Shown: positions 17,055-25,638 of the stretch, piece by piece
How positions within the stretch are numbered: the stretch's first letter is position 1
Layout: every line of letters starts with the position of its first letter
Assembly (NCBI RefSeq): GCF_002564465.1
Contig: NZ_NUUX01000006.1
Span: forward strand, 1 to 64,000
Length of the DNA stretch: 64,000 nucleotides
Source of the DNA: Bacillus sp. AFS088145
Lineage (GTDB): Bacteria > Bacillota > Bacilli > Bacillales > Bacillaceae_G
Direction: 5' to 3'
Notes under the pieces: model-generated
The model's input: the letters and a program-made list of their open reading frames with translations, nothing else
Database searches by the model: none
Told to the model about the DNA's origin: nothing
Made by a program: the position numbers and the translations under genes

Positions 17055-18299
17055 ATGAAATCTAGCTATTGGTTAAAAAATGCTCGATTAGAAATTGGGT
17101 TTGAAAAAGAAGACGGCAAATTGGTCGGTACTGCTACTGAATTATTTCATCTTTTTATTGAAAATGGAAAGATCACTCGAATAACAAAAGAAGAAACGGA
17201 TATTACTAGTGAATTTGCTGTTCAAGATGCAGACGGTTTACTAGTTTTACCTTCATTTATTGAAAAGCATGTACATCTTGATAAAACGTTGATGGGTGAT
17301 GTATGGAGAGCTTGTACTCCAACTTCTAGTGTGATTGAACGATTTGAATATGAAAAAATGGCCTTACCGACGATTGCATCAAGTACGAAGGAGCGGGCAG
17401 AAGCTTTACTTGAAATCCTTTTAGCTTCAGGATCTACACATGTGAGAACGCATGTTGATATCTACCCAGAGGTTGGAATAAGAAATTTAGAGCAAGTCGA
17501 ACAAGCATTAGATAATTATTCAAATCGACTTAGCTCCGAAGTTGTTGCATTTGCTCAGCATGGATTATTGAGGTCAAATGCTTTCAATTATGTCAGAGAA
17601 GCTTTAAGAAATGGAGCAGGAATTGTTGGCTCAGTTGACCCTGCTATTGTAGACCAAAATATTGAAGAGTCATTATACCAACTATATAATTTAGCAGTTG
17701 AAGCTGATGCAGATATTGATATACATTTACACGATCCAGGTCATCTAGGCTCATTTACGATGAAGCGCATAGTAGAATTTACTAAACAAGCAGGCTGGGA
17801 AGGTAGAGTAGCAATCAGTCATGCATTTGGGATAGGCGATATCCCAAGGGAAGAAGCGTTTGAGCTGGCAAACAGCTTTAGAGACGCTGGAATTTCGATT
17901 GTTACAAGTGTACCTATTAATAGACAAATGCCTCCAGTTGATTTACTGAATGAACGAGGTGTTGAAGTAGCTGTGGGTAATGATAATATTTTTGATGTTT
18001 GGTCGCCACTCGGAACAGGCGATATTCTTGAAAGAGCGGGAAGACTAGCTGAACGCTTTAGATGGATTGATGAAGTATCATTAGCACAAACATTAAAATA
18101 TATTACAGGTGGAAAAACTCCATTAGATACTGATGGGAACCAAGTATGGCCCAAAATAGGAGATTCTGCAAATCTAGTATTAGTAGAGGCAAGCTGTTCA
18201 GCCGAGGCTGTTGCAAGACGCGCAAATCGTAAAGCAGTTATATATAATGGGAAAATTGTTAGTGGTTCATTAAGTGAAGAAAGATTGATTCGTAAATAA
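17055..18299 (+). CDS. CodA-like amidohydrolase/deaminase, third paralogue
   Basis: I start at ATG 17055 with AGGGGTGA upstream, giving MKSSYWLKNARL like the other two; a GTG at 17046 lies inside the ribosome site. The 414-residue protein keeps HVHLDK, DIHLHDPGH, VSHAFG and VGNDNIFDVWSP. It differs from its neighbours in the substrate loop (FAQHGLL in place of FPQHGLL) and after the HxH motif (MGDVWRACTPTSS), so its substrate may differ. Catalytic Glu is again Asp. Last gene of the deaminase run. Confidence 0.87.
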   Translation: MKSSYWLKNARLEIGFEKEDGKLVGTATELFHLFIENGKITRITKEETDITSEFAVQDADGLLVLPSFIEKHVHLDKTLMGDVWRACTPTSSVIERFEYEKMALPTIASSTKERAEALLEILLASGSTHVRTHVDIYPEVGIRNLEQVEQALDNYSNRLSSEVVAFAQHGLLRSNAFNYVREALRNGAGIVGSVDPAIVDQNIEESLYQLYNLAVEADADIDIHLHDPGHLGSFTMKRIVEFTKQAGWEGRVAISHAFGIGDIPREEAFELANSFRDAGISIVTSVPINRQMPPVDLLNERGVEVAVGNDNIFDVWSPLGTGDILERAGRLAERFRWIDEVSLAQTLKYITGGKTPLDTDGNQVWPKIGDSANLVLVEASCSAEAVARRANRKAVIYNGKIVSGSLSEERLIRK

Positions 18300-18615
18300 A
18301 TAGAACAATTAGAATCGGATAGGAAAAAGCTAAGTGGGTTTTTAGCTAATCCCACTTAGCTAATGTTAAAAAAGGATGCCAAAAAGCCTCCCCAAGGAAA
18401 ATAAACATCCAAACAATTGACTATAAACTACCTTATCCTGTCCGAAAAAAATAGGAACATAGCTTAGAAAAAGCCTAAATATTAGAAGATAAAGGATCTC
18501 TAGAATTTTCTAGATTTCCTTTTTCATTTTTTCACATTAAGAAAGGATAAATTGGGAACTAGGAAGATTATTCGACGAGTTTTCTTTAAAATAATTCGAG
18601 AAAGCAGGCTGTAAA
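18300..18615. other. Intergenic region with two stem-loops
   Basis: AGCTAAGTGGG (18328-18338) and CCCACTTAGCT (18351-18361) form a perfect 11-bp stem without a T-run on the plus strand but with CTTTTTCC on the minus strand. A second hairpin at 18491-18530 is a good terminator (listed separately). No gene is visible in between. Confidence 0.5.
18491..18530 (+). terminator. Terminator after the deaminase operon
   Basis: AAAGGA-TC-TCTAGAA pairs with TTCTAGA-TT-TCCTTT (symmetrical internal loop), followed by TTTCATTTTTT. It separates the deaminase genes from the EamA transporter gene. Confidence 0.65.
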
Positions 18616-19521
18616 ATGGTTCGTTCTTACCTATTATTACTATTTTGTGTAATCTGTTGGGGAAGTAATTTTATTTTTGGTTCAATACTAGTAAAAGAGT
18701 TTTCACCAATATTATTGTCAGCGTTAAGATTGTGCTTTATCTTACTATTTATGGCTTTCTATGCATTAATGAAGAAAAAGTGGAAAAAGATTAAGACAAA
18801 AGATTGGTTTATGATTGTTTTACTAGGGTTAATTGGTACTTGTATTAATCAATGGTCATTTTATTCCGCTTTAGAAACAACCCATCCAACAACTTCTGCA
18901 TTAATACTTGCGCTTGCTCCTCTTACTACATCTTTTTTAGCTTCAATATTTTTAAAGGAAAGACTAACAAAAGGTTTTGTATTAGGTTCAATTATAGCTT
19001 TTATAGGTGTCTTTTTTGTAATTACTAACGGACAAAAGCTTCAAATTACGATTGGCTTGATTTGGATTTTTCTAACTATGCTCACGTTTTCAATTTCAAT
19101 TATTATGATTAAAAAGCTAACGGTAAACTATGAATCCACGACGATTACGCTTTACTCGAATTTTATTGGTTTTGGAGGTTTATTACCAATTGCGCTTTTA
19201 TCAGAAACAACTGGCGAGTTGAGTAAGGAAGCGATGCCTTGGATCCTATTAATTGTAACAGCAATTGTTATGCATGGGATTTGTACTTTAATTTGGAATC
19301 ATCAAATTCAAATTGTTGGAGCATCAAAAGCGGCTATGTTTCTTAACTTAGAACCTTTTGTTGCAATGCTAGTTGGCTTGATTGTTTTAAAAAATAATAT
19401 TACTTCATCTCAACTTTTTGGTGGAGTACTCATTATTATTGGTGTTTTTCTTTCAACTTCATTAAAATGGAGAAAGGCGATTAAAGACCCAGTCTATATA
19501 AAAGACACAAAGAATTTTTAA
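18616..19521 (+). CDS. EamA/DMT-family transporter
   Basis: The 301-residue protein has ten membrane segments in two EamA repeats; typical features are the N-terminal LLLFCVICWGSNFIFG, the ALETTHPTTSALILALAPL segment, and the second-repeat ending GVLIIIGVFLS. Members export or import amino acids, nucleobases and other metabolites. It is followed 19 bp later by the NCS2 permease, so the two membrane proteins form one transcript at the end of the catabolic island. Substrate not readable. The ribosome site is poor, leaving the start slightly uncertain. Confidence 0.85.
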   Translation: MVRSYLLLLFCVICWGSNFIFGSILVKEFSPILLSALRLCFILLFMAFYALMKKKWKKIKTKDWFMIVLLGLIGTCINQWSFYSALETTHPTTSALILALAPLTTSFLASIFLKERLTKGFVLGSIIAFIGVFFVITNGQKLQITIGLIWIFLTMLTFSISIIMIKKLTVNYESTTITLYSNFIGFGGLLPIALLSETTGELSKEAMPWILLIVTAIVMHGICTLIWNHQIQIVGASKAAMFLNLEPFVAMLVGLIVLKNNITSSQLFGGVLIIIGVFLSTSLKWRKAIKDPVYIKDTKNF

Positions 19522-19540
19522 GCAAGAGGAGGAGGAAACT

Positions 19541-20836
19541 ATGAAAAACGCGAGGGTTTCTACTACTCTTTTTTCATCGGTTCAATGGCTATTTTTTATT
19601 TTTGCGAATACGATTGTAGTCCCCATTTCAATAGGAGCTGCAATTCATTTGCCTTCAGATGTTATCGAAAGTACGATTAGAAGTTCACTAATCTTTACTG
19701 GTATTGCATCTGTTTTACAAGGATGGATTGGTCATAAATATCCGGTCATGGAGGGGCATTCTGGTTTATTATGGGGAGTTATGCTGAATTTAGGATTATC
19801 AGCCTCTGCTTTTGGGTTAAGTTATACAGAAATTGGAGGAGGAATGGCAACAGGATTTATTGCAGCAGGTATTGTTACATTACTTTTATCTGCATTCAAT
19901 TTGATTTCCTTTCTTCAAAAAATATTTACCCCAATGGTTATGACAGTTTATTTATTCTTACTTTCATTTCAGCTCATATTTGTATTCTTTAAAGGAATGC
20001 TTGGAATTACGAGTAAAGGTGAAATCAGTATATCGATCAGTATACTTTCTGTATGCATCGTATTATTTGTAAGTATTTTAAAATTAAAAGGTTCTCGTAT
20101 TATCAGCAATTTTTCAATATTAATTGGCATTATCGTAGGGTGGTTATTCTACTCGATTTTATTTGGATCAGATGCAAAAGAAGTAGGGGCAGCAAGTGCT
20201 CATTTTTCATTATTCCCTTTAGGAGCACCTAATTTAGAAATAGGTATAATTGCGATTTCATTTTTTGCAGGAATTATGAATTTAAGTAATACATTTGCAT
20301 CAATTAAAGCTGCGTCTGATTTATTAAAAGAAGAAGCAAGTACAAAACAATATCGTTTTTCACTATTTTTCACAGGCAGCTTCACAATTATTGCTGCATT
20401 ATTTGGAATTGTACCATACACTCCATTTACATCATCACTTGGATTTTTGCAAAGTACACAAATATATGAAAGAAAACCATTTATCTATGGGGGAGCACTG
20501 CTAGCAATAATTGGCGTACTTCCACCATTAATTTCATTTTTAGCAACTATGCCTGTAACAGTTGGAAATGCAGTACTATTTGTCGCATATCTTCAATTGT
20601 TTGGAACAGCATTTAGTAGTACAAATGGAAAAGTATTTACATCAGATACAATTTTTAGACTGGCAGCCCCAGTTTTAGTAGGAGTAAGCCTGATGAATAT
20701 TGCTCCTGGAACATTTGGAAATCTACCAATGATTGTTCAACCATTTTTAACAAATGGACTGATTATGGGTGTAATTCTTTCAATAATATTAGAGAAATCA
20801 ATTAACTGGAATCAGTTTGAGAAGGTAAAAGGATAA
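19541..20836 (+). CDS. NCS2-family purine/pyrimidine permease
   Basis: The 431-residue protein has about 12-14 membrane segments and family landmarks: the NTIVVPISIGAAI start, the QGWIGHKYPVMEGHSG region with the conserved H/EGHSG-type segment, and the C-terminal NLPMIVQPFLTNGLIMG. It resembles the YwdJ/PurP-like group more than UraA. AGAGGAGGAGG precedes ATG 19541. A nucleobase-type permease next to CodA-like deaminases supports a pathway that handles nitrogen heterocycles. Exact base unknown. Confidence 0.85.
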   Translation: MKNARVSTTLFSSVQWLFFIFANTIVVPISIGAAIHLPSDVIESTIRSSLIFTGIASVLQGWIGHKYPVMEGHSGLLWGVMLNLGLSASAFGLSYTEIGGGMATGFIAAGIVTLLLSAFNLISFLQKIFTPMVMTVYLFLLSFQLIFVFFKGMLGITSKGEISISISILSVCIVLFVSILKLKGSRIISNFSILIGIIVGWLFYSILFGSDAKEVGAASAHFSLFPLGAPNLEIGIIAISFFAGIMNLSNTFASIKAASDLLKEEASTKQYRFSLFFTGSFTIIAALFGIVPYTPFTSSLGFLQSTQIYERKPFIYGGALLAIIGVLPPLISFLATMPVTVGNAVLFVAYLQLFGTAFSSTNGKVFTSDTIFRLAAPVLVGVSLMNIAPGTFGNLPMIVQPFLTNGLIMGVILSIILEKSINWNQFEKVKG

Positions 20837-20841
20837 AAAAC

Positions 20842-20872
20842 GGCTCGGGGAAAATATGCCCGAGCCTATTTA
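20842..20872 (+). terminator. Terminator after the NCS2 permease gene
   Basis: GGCTCGGG and CCCGAGCC form a perfect 8-bp GC-rich stem with a 9-base loop, followed by TATTTAA. The T-run is short. Confidence 0.7.
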
Positions 20873-20984
20873 AGTGCGGTATTACTTCTAATCGCTCGTT
20901 CCAATTAGATTAAACACCCTATTGCAACTAACGCATTTGATAATTGAACAAATGATAGACTGTCTTTAATTGGATGGAAAATTG

Positions 20985-21016
20985 GAGACGTGAGTTATTC
21001 ACGTCTCTATTTTTTG
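20985..21016 (+). terminator. Second terminator between convergent genes
   Basis: GAGACGTGA and TCACGTCTC form a perfect 9-bp stem around GTTAT, followed by TATTTTTTG. It lies between the permease gene and the convergent lacI-type gene. Confidence 0.75.
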
Positions 21017-21040
21017 TTAAAATAGTTTCACTTCTAAAAT

Positions 21041-22051
21041 CTATTTTATTCTAGGTTTTCCAGTTGAACGTCTAACAATTAAATGAGGTTTAATTGTAGT
21101 AGATACAGGATTAATTTGTTTTTCTTTATTTTCAATTAAATTAATTAGATGTTCCATAGCGAGATTTCCTAGAGATTGACTTAAATGAGTTCCCACTGTT
21201 GTTAATTGAATAGATGCATGGGCAGAAAACTCGATATTGTCAATTGCACCAATGCTGATATCTTCCGGTATTTTAAATCCTTTACTAAGTAGGAAATCCA
21301 TACATGTTAAAGCGATTGCATCTGTGGCAGCGACAATGGCTGTTGGATATTCTATACCTGAAAATAACTCTTTACAGGCTTGTACGATGGATTCTACACT
21401 TGTATCGGTTGTTTTTATCCACTCTTCGCGAACCGCTATTTTATGTCTACTAGTCTCCATTTTAAATCCTTCTAAGCGACCATAAAAAGTAGAGGCTTGT
21501 AGCGATCCACCTATATAGGCTATATTCTTATGCCCTATTTCTATCATATGATCTGTAATTAGTTCACCGGCTTTTATGTTATCAATCTCAAAATAGTTTG
21601 TTCCACACGAATGCTTTCGATTGAACGTCACATACGGTTTGCCTTCCAAACTTTCTAAGATGGGAAAAATAGAATCATTCAATAAAATAGAGGACATTAT
21701 GATTCCATCAACTGGGGCACTTAAAACTTGGTTGTAAAGCATTTTATCGTTATCTATTTTATGGAAATAAACGAGCACGTTATATCCGTTTCTTGCTGCA
21801 ATAGTTACAATTCCGCGAGTAGATTCTTCATAAAATGGATCGTGACTATGTCCTGTGATTAACGCAATCATGTTGGTTTTTTTTTTCACGAGATTTCTAG
21901 CAATCATATTAGGATGGTAATTTAATTCTTTAATTGCTCTCTCTACTTTCGCTACTGTAGATTGTTTGATATTTTTAGAACCATTTAATACGCGAGAAAC
22001 AGTAGATTGAGAGACTCCAGCTAACCTCGCAACATCGTGGGATGAAACCAA
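21041..22051 (-). CDS. LacI-family transcriptional regulator
   Basis: I start at TTG 22051, five bases after GGAGTGA; the longer frame up to 22195 would add 48 hydrophobic residues with no place in a LacI protein. The 336-residue product opens with the helix-turn-helix SSHDVARLAGVSQSTVSRVL and the hinge NYHPNMIARNLVKKKT, followed by a periplasmic-binding-like effector domain (MIALITGHSHDPFYEE, GAIDNIEFS). It is divergent from the aldehyde dehydrogenase gene, whose promoter carries repeated ACGTATTCATA operators, and most likely represses the downstream GABA-type genes. Confidence 0.9.
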   Translation of the reverse strand: MVSSHDVARLAGVSQSTVSRVLNGSKNIKQSTVAKVERAIKELNYHPNMIARNLVKKKTNMIALITGHSHDPFYEESTRGIVTIAARNGYNVLVYFHKIDNDKMLYNQVLSAPVDGIIMSSILLNDSIFPILESLEGKPYVTFNRKHSCGTNYFEIDNIKAGELITDHMIEIGHKNIAYIGGSLQASTFYGRLEGFKMETSRHKIAVREEWIKTTDTSVESIVQACKELFSGIEYPTAIVAATDAIALTCMDFLLSKGFKIPEDISIGAIDNIEFSAHASIQLTTVGTHLSQSLGNLAMEHLINLIENKEKQINPVSTTIKPHLIVRRSTGKPRIK

Positions 22052-22256
22052 ATAAATCACTCCAAGCTCATAGAATATAAAATTGAAATAATAGTCAATT
22101 AATTTTAAAAAAGCAATGAATACGGCTGATGTACGAATTCCTCTTACTCCCAAAAACAAAATAAACTGTGGAAGATTTAAGAGACTTTTCCTCATTATAG
22201 CAAATAAAAAAGAATTTGATTAGGATTTTTATGAGAATTAACGTGTATTTTTGACT

Positions 22257-22283
22257 ACGTATTCATAGAAAGAGAATGAATAC
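22257..22283 (+). promoter_or_regulatory. Upstream LacI-like operator
   Basis: ACGTATTCATA (22257-22267) reappears unchanged at 22488-22498, and an inverted half ATGAATAC lies at 22276-22283, giving GTATTCAT / ATGAATAC around nine bases. The two ACGTATTCATA copies are 231 bp apart, about 22 turns of the helix, compatible with looping. Confidence 0.5.
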
Positions 22284-22453
22284 AGAATTATCATTTAGAT
22301 TAAATCGCCAAATATATTGATGAAAAAGGATTCAATCGGATGTATTCTTACAGAAATCACCATAATTTGCAATGATACTTTGATAATTAGGAAATTTTTT
22401 AGGTTTTTTAGTCGGAAGGTAAAATTTACAAAATACTAAATAGTAAAAATTGT

Positions 22454-22498
22454 TTGACACTTATTTATTTGGAAGTTTATTATTAATACGTATTCATA
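22454..22498 (+). promoter_or_regulatory. Promoter and operator of the aldehyde dehydrogenase gene
   Basis: TTGACA (22454-22459) is followed 18 bp later by TATTAT (22478-22483). Immediately after it lies the perfect palindrome AATACGTATT (22485-22494), extended as ATACGTATTCATAA, with the central CG typical of LacI-family operators. A repressor bound there would cover the transcription start. Confidence 0.65.
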
Positions 22499-22513
22499 AA
22501 TTAGGAGGGAAAC

Positions 22514-23935
22514 ATGAAACAGAATCTTTGGGTTAACGGACTACATATGGAAACAGAACATTATTCAGAATTACTTTCTCCCTATTCAAGTGAAAAGATT
22601 GCAGACATTTCAATAGCGAATAAAGAGCAAACTCAAAAAGCAATACAAGCAGCTTATGATGCTAAAGAAGTAATGGCTAAAATGGCTGCTCATCAACGAG
22701 CAGCCATTTTAGAGAAAGTTTCGCAACTTCTTGAAGAAAATTTAGAAGAAGCGGCGAAAGTAATTGCTCTTGAATCGGCTAAACCGCTTATCTTCGCTAA
22801 AGCAGAAGTAATAAGAACGATTGAAACTTATAAATTTGCATCAGAAGAAGCTAAACGAATTCATGGAGAAACAATCCCCTTTGATGCGGCAGTTAGTGGT
22901 GTGGGAAAAATAGGCTACACCGTCCGAAATCCAATTGGTGTTATTGGGGCTATTACTCCATTTAATTTTCCCATGAATTTAGTTGCACATAAAGTGGGAC
23001 CTGCTATAGCTTCAGGGAATACCGTAGTATTAAAGCCAGCTTCACAAACGCCACTTTCTGCATTTTATGTAGCTGACTTATTCAAAAAGGCAGGTCTCCC
23101 TGACGGTGCGTTAAATATTGTCACGGGACCAGGTGGAGTGGTAGGTGATGCTATTGTAGAAAGTGATCAAGTTAGTATGGTGACTTTTACAGGAAGCTCT
23201 TCAGTTGGAATTGCACTTCGGGCGAAGGCGGGGCTTAAGAAAACAACTCTTGAACTAGGTTCAAATGCGGCATTAATCATTGATGAGGGCATTGATGTAA
23301 AGAAGACTATTGATCGTTGCTTAATGGGTGCATTTTCTAACCAAGGACAAATATGCATCTCTTTACAGCGTATATATGTACACGAAAAAATCTATGATGA
23401 GTTTGTTTCGCAGTTTGCAGAAGCGGCTAGCAAACTTAAACTAGGTGACCCTCTAAATCCTGAAACATATGTTTCATCTCTTATTTCACCGAATGATCTA
23501 GATCGTGCTTTAAGCTGGATTGAAGAAGCAAAAGCACAGGGTGCGACTATTGCATCTGGTGGCAAAGCACAAGGTAATATCCTCGAACCGACAGTTATTT
23601 TAGATGTAACGAGTAACATGAAAGTATCGTGTAATGAAGTTTTTGCTCCAATTGTTTCAATTTGTAAAGTATCATCAGTAAACGAAGCAATCGATGCTGT
23701 GAATGATTCCCGATATGGGCTGCAAGCTGGAATATACACAAATAATGTTTCCAATGCACTGAAAGCAGCGGACGAATTGCATGTTGGTGGAGTGGTTATT
23801 AATGATGTGCCAACATTCCGTGTTGATCAAATGCCATATGGCGGCGTAAAAGAAAGTGGAACAGGACGTGAAGGATTGAAATATGCAATTGAAGAGATGA
23901 CTGAAATGAAACTGGTTATATGGCATAAAGGATAA
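22514..23935 (+). CDS. NAD(P)-dependent aldehyde dehydrogenase (succinate-semialdehyde-type)
   Basis: The 473-residue enzyme oxidises an aldehyde to the acid. It shows the cofactor/oxyanion segment PFNFPMNLVAHKVGPAI, the Rossmann motif TFTGSSSVG, catalytic Glu in TLELGSNAA and catalytic Cys in NQGQICISLQR. AGGAGGG lies 6 bases before ATG 22514. Next come a class III aminotransferase and an amino acid permease, which makes succinate semialdehyde (or malonate semialdehyde) the likely substrate. It is controlled by the operator just upstream. Family certain, substrate inferred from neighbours. Confidence 0.88.
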   Translation: MKQNLWVNGLHMETEHYSELLSPYSSEKIADISIANKEQTQKAIQAAYDAKEVMAKMAAHQRAAILEKVSQLLEENLEEAAKVIALESAKPLIFAKAEVIRTIETYKFASEEAKRIHGETIPFDAAVSGVGKIGYTVRNPIGVIGAITPFNFPMNLVAHKVGPAIASGNTVVLKPASQTPLSAFYVADLFKKAGLPDGALNIVTGPGGVVGDAIVESDQVSMVTFTGSSSVGIALRAKAGLKKTTLELGSNAALIIDEGIDVKKTIDRCLMGAFSNQGQICISLQRIYVHEKIYDEFVSQFAEAASKLKLGDPLNPETYVSSLISPNDLDRALSWIEEAKAQGATIASGGKAQGNILEPTVILDVTSNMKVSCNEVFAPIVSICKVSSVNEAIDAVNDSRYGLQAGIYTNNVSNALKAADELHVGGVVINDVPTFRVDQMPYGGVKESGTGREGLKYAIEEMTEMKLVIWHKG

Positions 23936-24168
23936 ATCACATGCAACGACTAAAATGATATTAATTTTTTTAGTATATCGCTTAGCTTTATTGTTTTTTT
24001 AGACGGTATACGTTTTTGGGCTTATTTATCGGTTCTCATACTAAAGTTTGAAATGAGGGTATAGGTAATTATAAATAATGTCATGCTTAACCCCTATTTA
24101 AAAAAGATACAGTATTTGAAAAAGCAACTATCAAAGAGAAATTATTATAAAAATGGAGGAATCAAAAG

Positions 24169-25485
24169 ATGGGTAAGCAACTAACCTCAAAAGAATGGCA
24201 AGAAAAACGCGATAAATATGTAGTAAAAGGAGTTAGTAATGGAAATCGAGCAATCGCTGTAAAAGGCAAAGGAGCGACACTATACGATTTGGAAGGAAAG
24301 AAGTTTATTGACTTCGGTGCGGCGATCGGAACAATTAACGTGGGGCATTCACATCCAAAAGTAGTAGCAGCTATACAAGAACAAGCAGAAAAGGTCATTC
24401 ATCCTGGTTTCAACGTCATTATGTACCCGTCATACATAGAAATTTGTGAAAAATTGTGTGAAGTATCACCAGGAAATTTTGCGAAAAAAGCAATTTTACT
24501 AAACAGTGGTGCTGAAGCAGTTGAGAATGCTGTGAAAATCGCAAGAAAATATACAAAACGCCAAGCAGTTGTCACATTTACTCGCGGATTCCACGGCCGT
24601 ACATTAATGACGATGACAATGACGAGTAAAGTAAAACCATATAAACTTGGTTTTGGTCCATTTGCACCAGAAGTATATCAAGCACCATATCCATATATGT
24701 ATCGTAAGCCAGATGGCATGACTGATGAACAATACGAAGCAGATGTGATTGCACAGTTTGATCAATTTTTTGTGGCAACAGTTGCACCAGAGACTGTGGC
24801 GTGTATTGTTATGGAGCCGATTCAAGGAGAAGGTGGATTTGTTATACCACCAAAATCATTTGTAAAACATGTGCGTGAATTTTGTTCAAAACATGGTATT
24901 TTGATGGTTGCTGATGAAATTCAAACAGGTTTCGCAAGAACAGGAAAATTGTTTGCGATGGAGCATTTTGATATTGCAGCTGATCTTATGACTGCTTCTA
25001 AATCTATCGCAGGTGGTATGCCACTAAGTGCTGTTATCGGTAAGGCAGAAATAATGGATATGGCAGATCCTGGTGAATTAGGTGGAACATACTGTGGAAA
25101 TCCACTTGCTTGTGAAGCAGCATTAGCAGTATTAGAAGTTATTGAAGAAGAACAATTATGTGAAAAAGCAAAATGGATTGGAGAAGTGCTTGAGAGCCAA
25201 GTGAGAAAATGGCAAGAAAAGTACAACTTCATTGGAGAATTCCGCGGTCTTGGAGCAATGTGTGCAGTAGAGATTGTAACAGATCAAAAATCAAAAACAC
25301 CGAATAAAGAACTTACTACAAAAATTGCAAAAGCAGCAAACGAAGCTGGGCTTCTATTACTTACTGCAGGTCTAGATGGAAATATCATTCGTTTTTTAAG
25401 CCCATTAGTGATAACAGAAGAGGAGCTTAGCGAAGGTCTTGCCATTTTAGAAAACGTTTTAGAAAACGTATTAGTTTATTGTTAA
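24169..25485 (+). CDS. gabT: Class III aminotransferase, 4-aminobutyrate-type
   Basis: The 438-residue PLP enzyme has the typical length of GabT. The phosphate-site region NSGAEAVENAVKIAR, GFHGRT, the Asp in VADEIQTGFARTGK and the PLP lysine in TASKSIAGGMPLSAV are all present. It would move the amino group of GABA (or beta-alanine) to 2-oxoglutarate, giving the semialdehyde for the dehydrogenase upstream. The 233-bp gap before it shows no clear terminator. gabT is assigned on family and context; other omega-aminotransferases look similar. Confidence 0.8.
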   Translation: MGKQLTSKEWQEKRDKYVVKGVSNGNRAIAVKGKGATLYDLEGKKFIDFGAAIGTINVGHSHPKVVAAIQEQAEKVIHPGFNVIMYPSYIEICEKLCEVSPGNFAKKAILLNSGAEAVENAVKIARKYTKRQAVVTFTRGFHGRTLMTMTMTSKVKPYKLGFGPFAPEVYQAPYPYMYRKPDGMTDEQYEADVIAQFDQFFVATVAPETVACIVMEPIQGEGGFVIPPKSFVKHVREFCSKHGILMVADEIQTGFARTGKLFAMEHFDIAADLMTASKSIAGGMPLSAVIGKAEIMDMADPGELGGTYCGNPLACEAALAVLEVIEEEQLCEKAKWIGEVLESQVRKWQEKYNFIGEFRGLGAMCAVEIVTDQKSKTPNKELTTKIAKAANEAGLLLLTAGLDGNIIRFLSPLVITEEELSEGLAILENVLENVLVYC

Positions 25486-25638
25486 AATTTTGTTGAAACT
25501 GAACGTTCAATTGTTTTCATATGTTCAAACTTTTTAAGAGTAACTTCCGAATGTGGAGTTTAATAGGACATGCTCGAGTCTTTTAAAAAAAGGTTTTTAT
25601 AAATAGTTTTATATTAACAAAAAAAGGATAGGGTGAAT

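Noticed and set aside
15279-18355. Minus-strand ORFs (117 and 178 residues) across the deaminase genes
   Set aside because: They arise in the same place in each paralogue from shared codon pattern of the plus-strand gene and have no own start signals.
22052-22195. 48-residue N-terminal extension of the LacI protein
   Set aside because: It is hydrophobic and foreign to LacI; a ribosome site directly precedes TTG 22051.
24001-24020. LacI operator before the aminotransferase gene (GGTATACGTTTTT)
   Set aside because: It shares only TACGT with the operators near 22257 and 22488; too weak to call.
24578-24825. Minus-strand ORFs inside the aminotransferase gene
   Set aside because: Shadows of the plus-strand gene, without ribosome sites or recognisable domains; the same holds for other opposite-strand frames inside clear genes.
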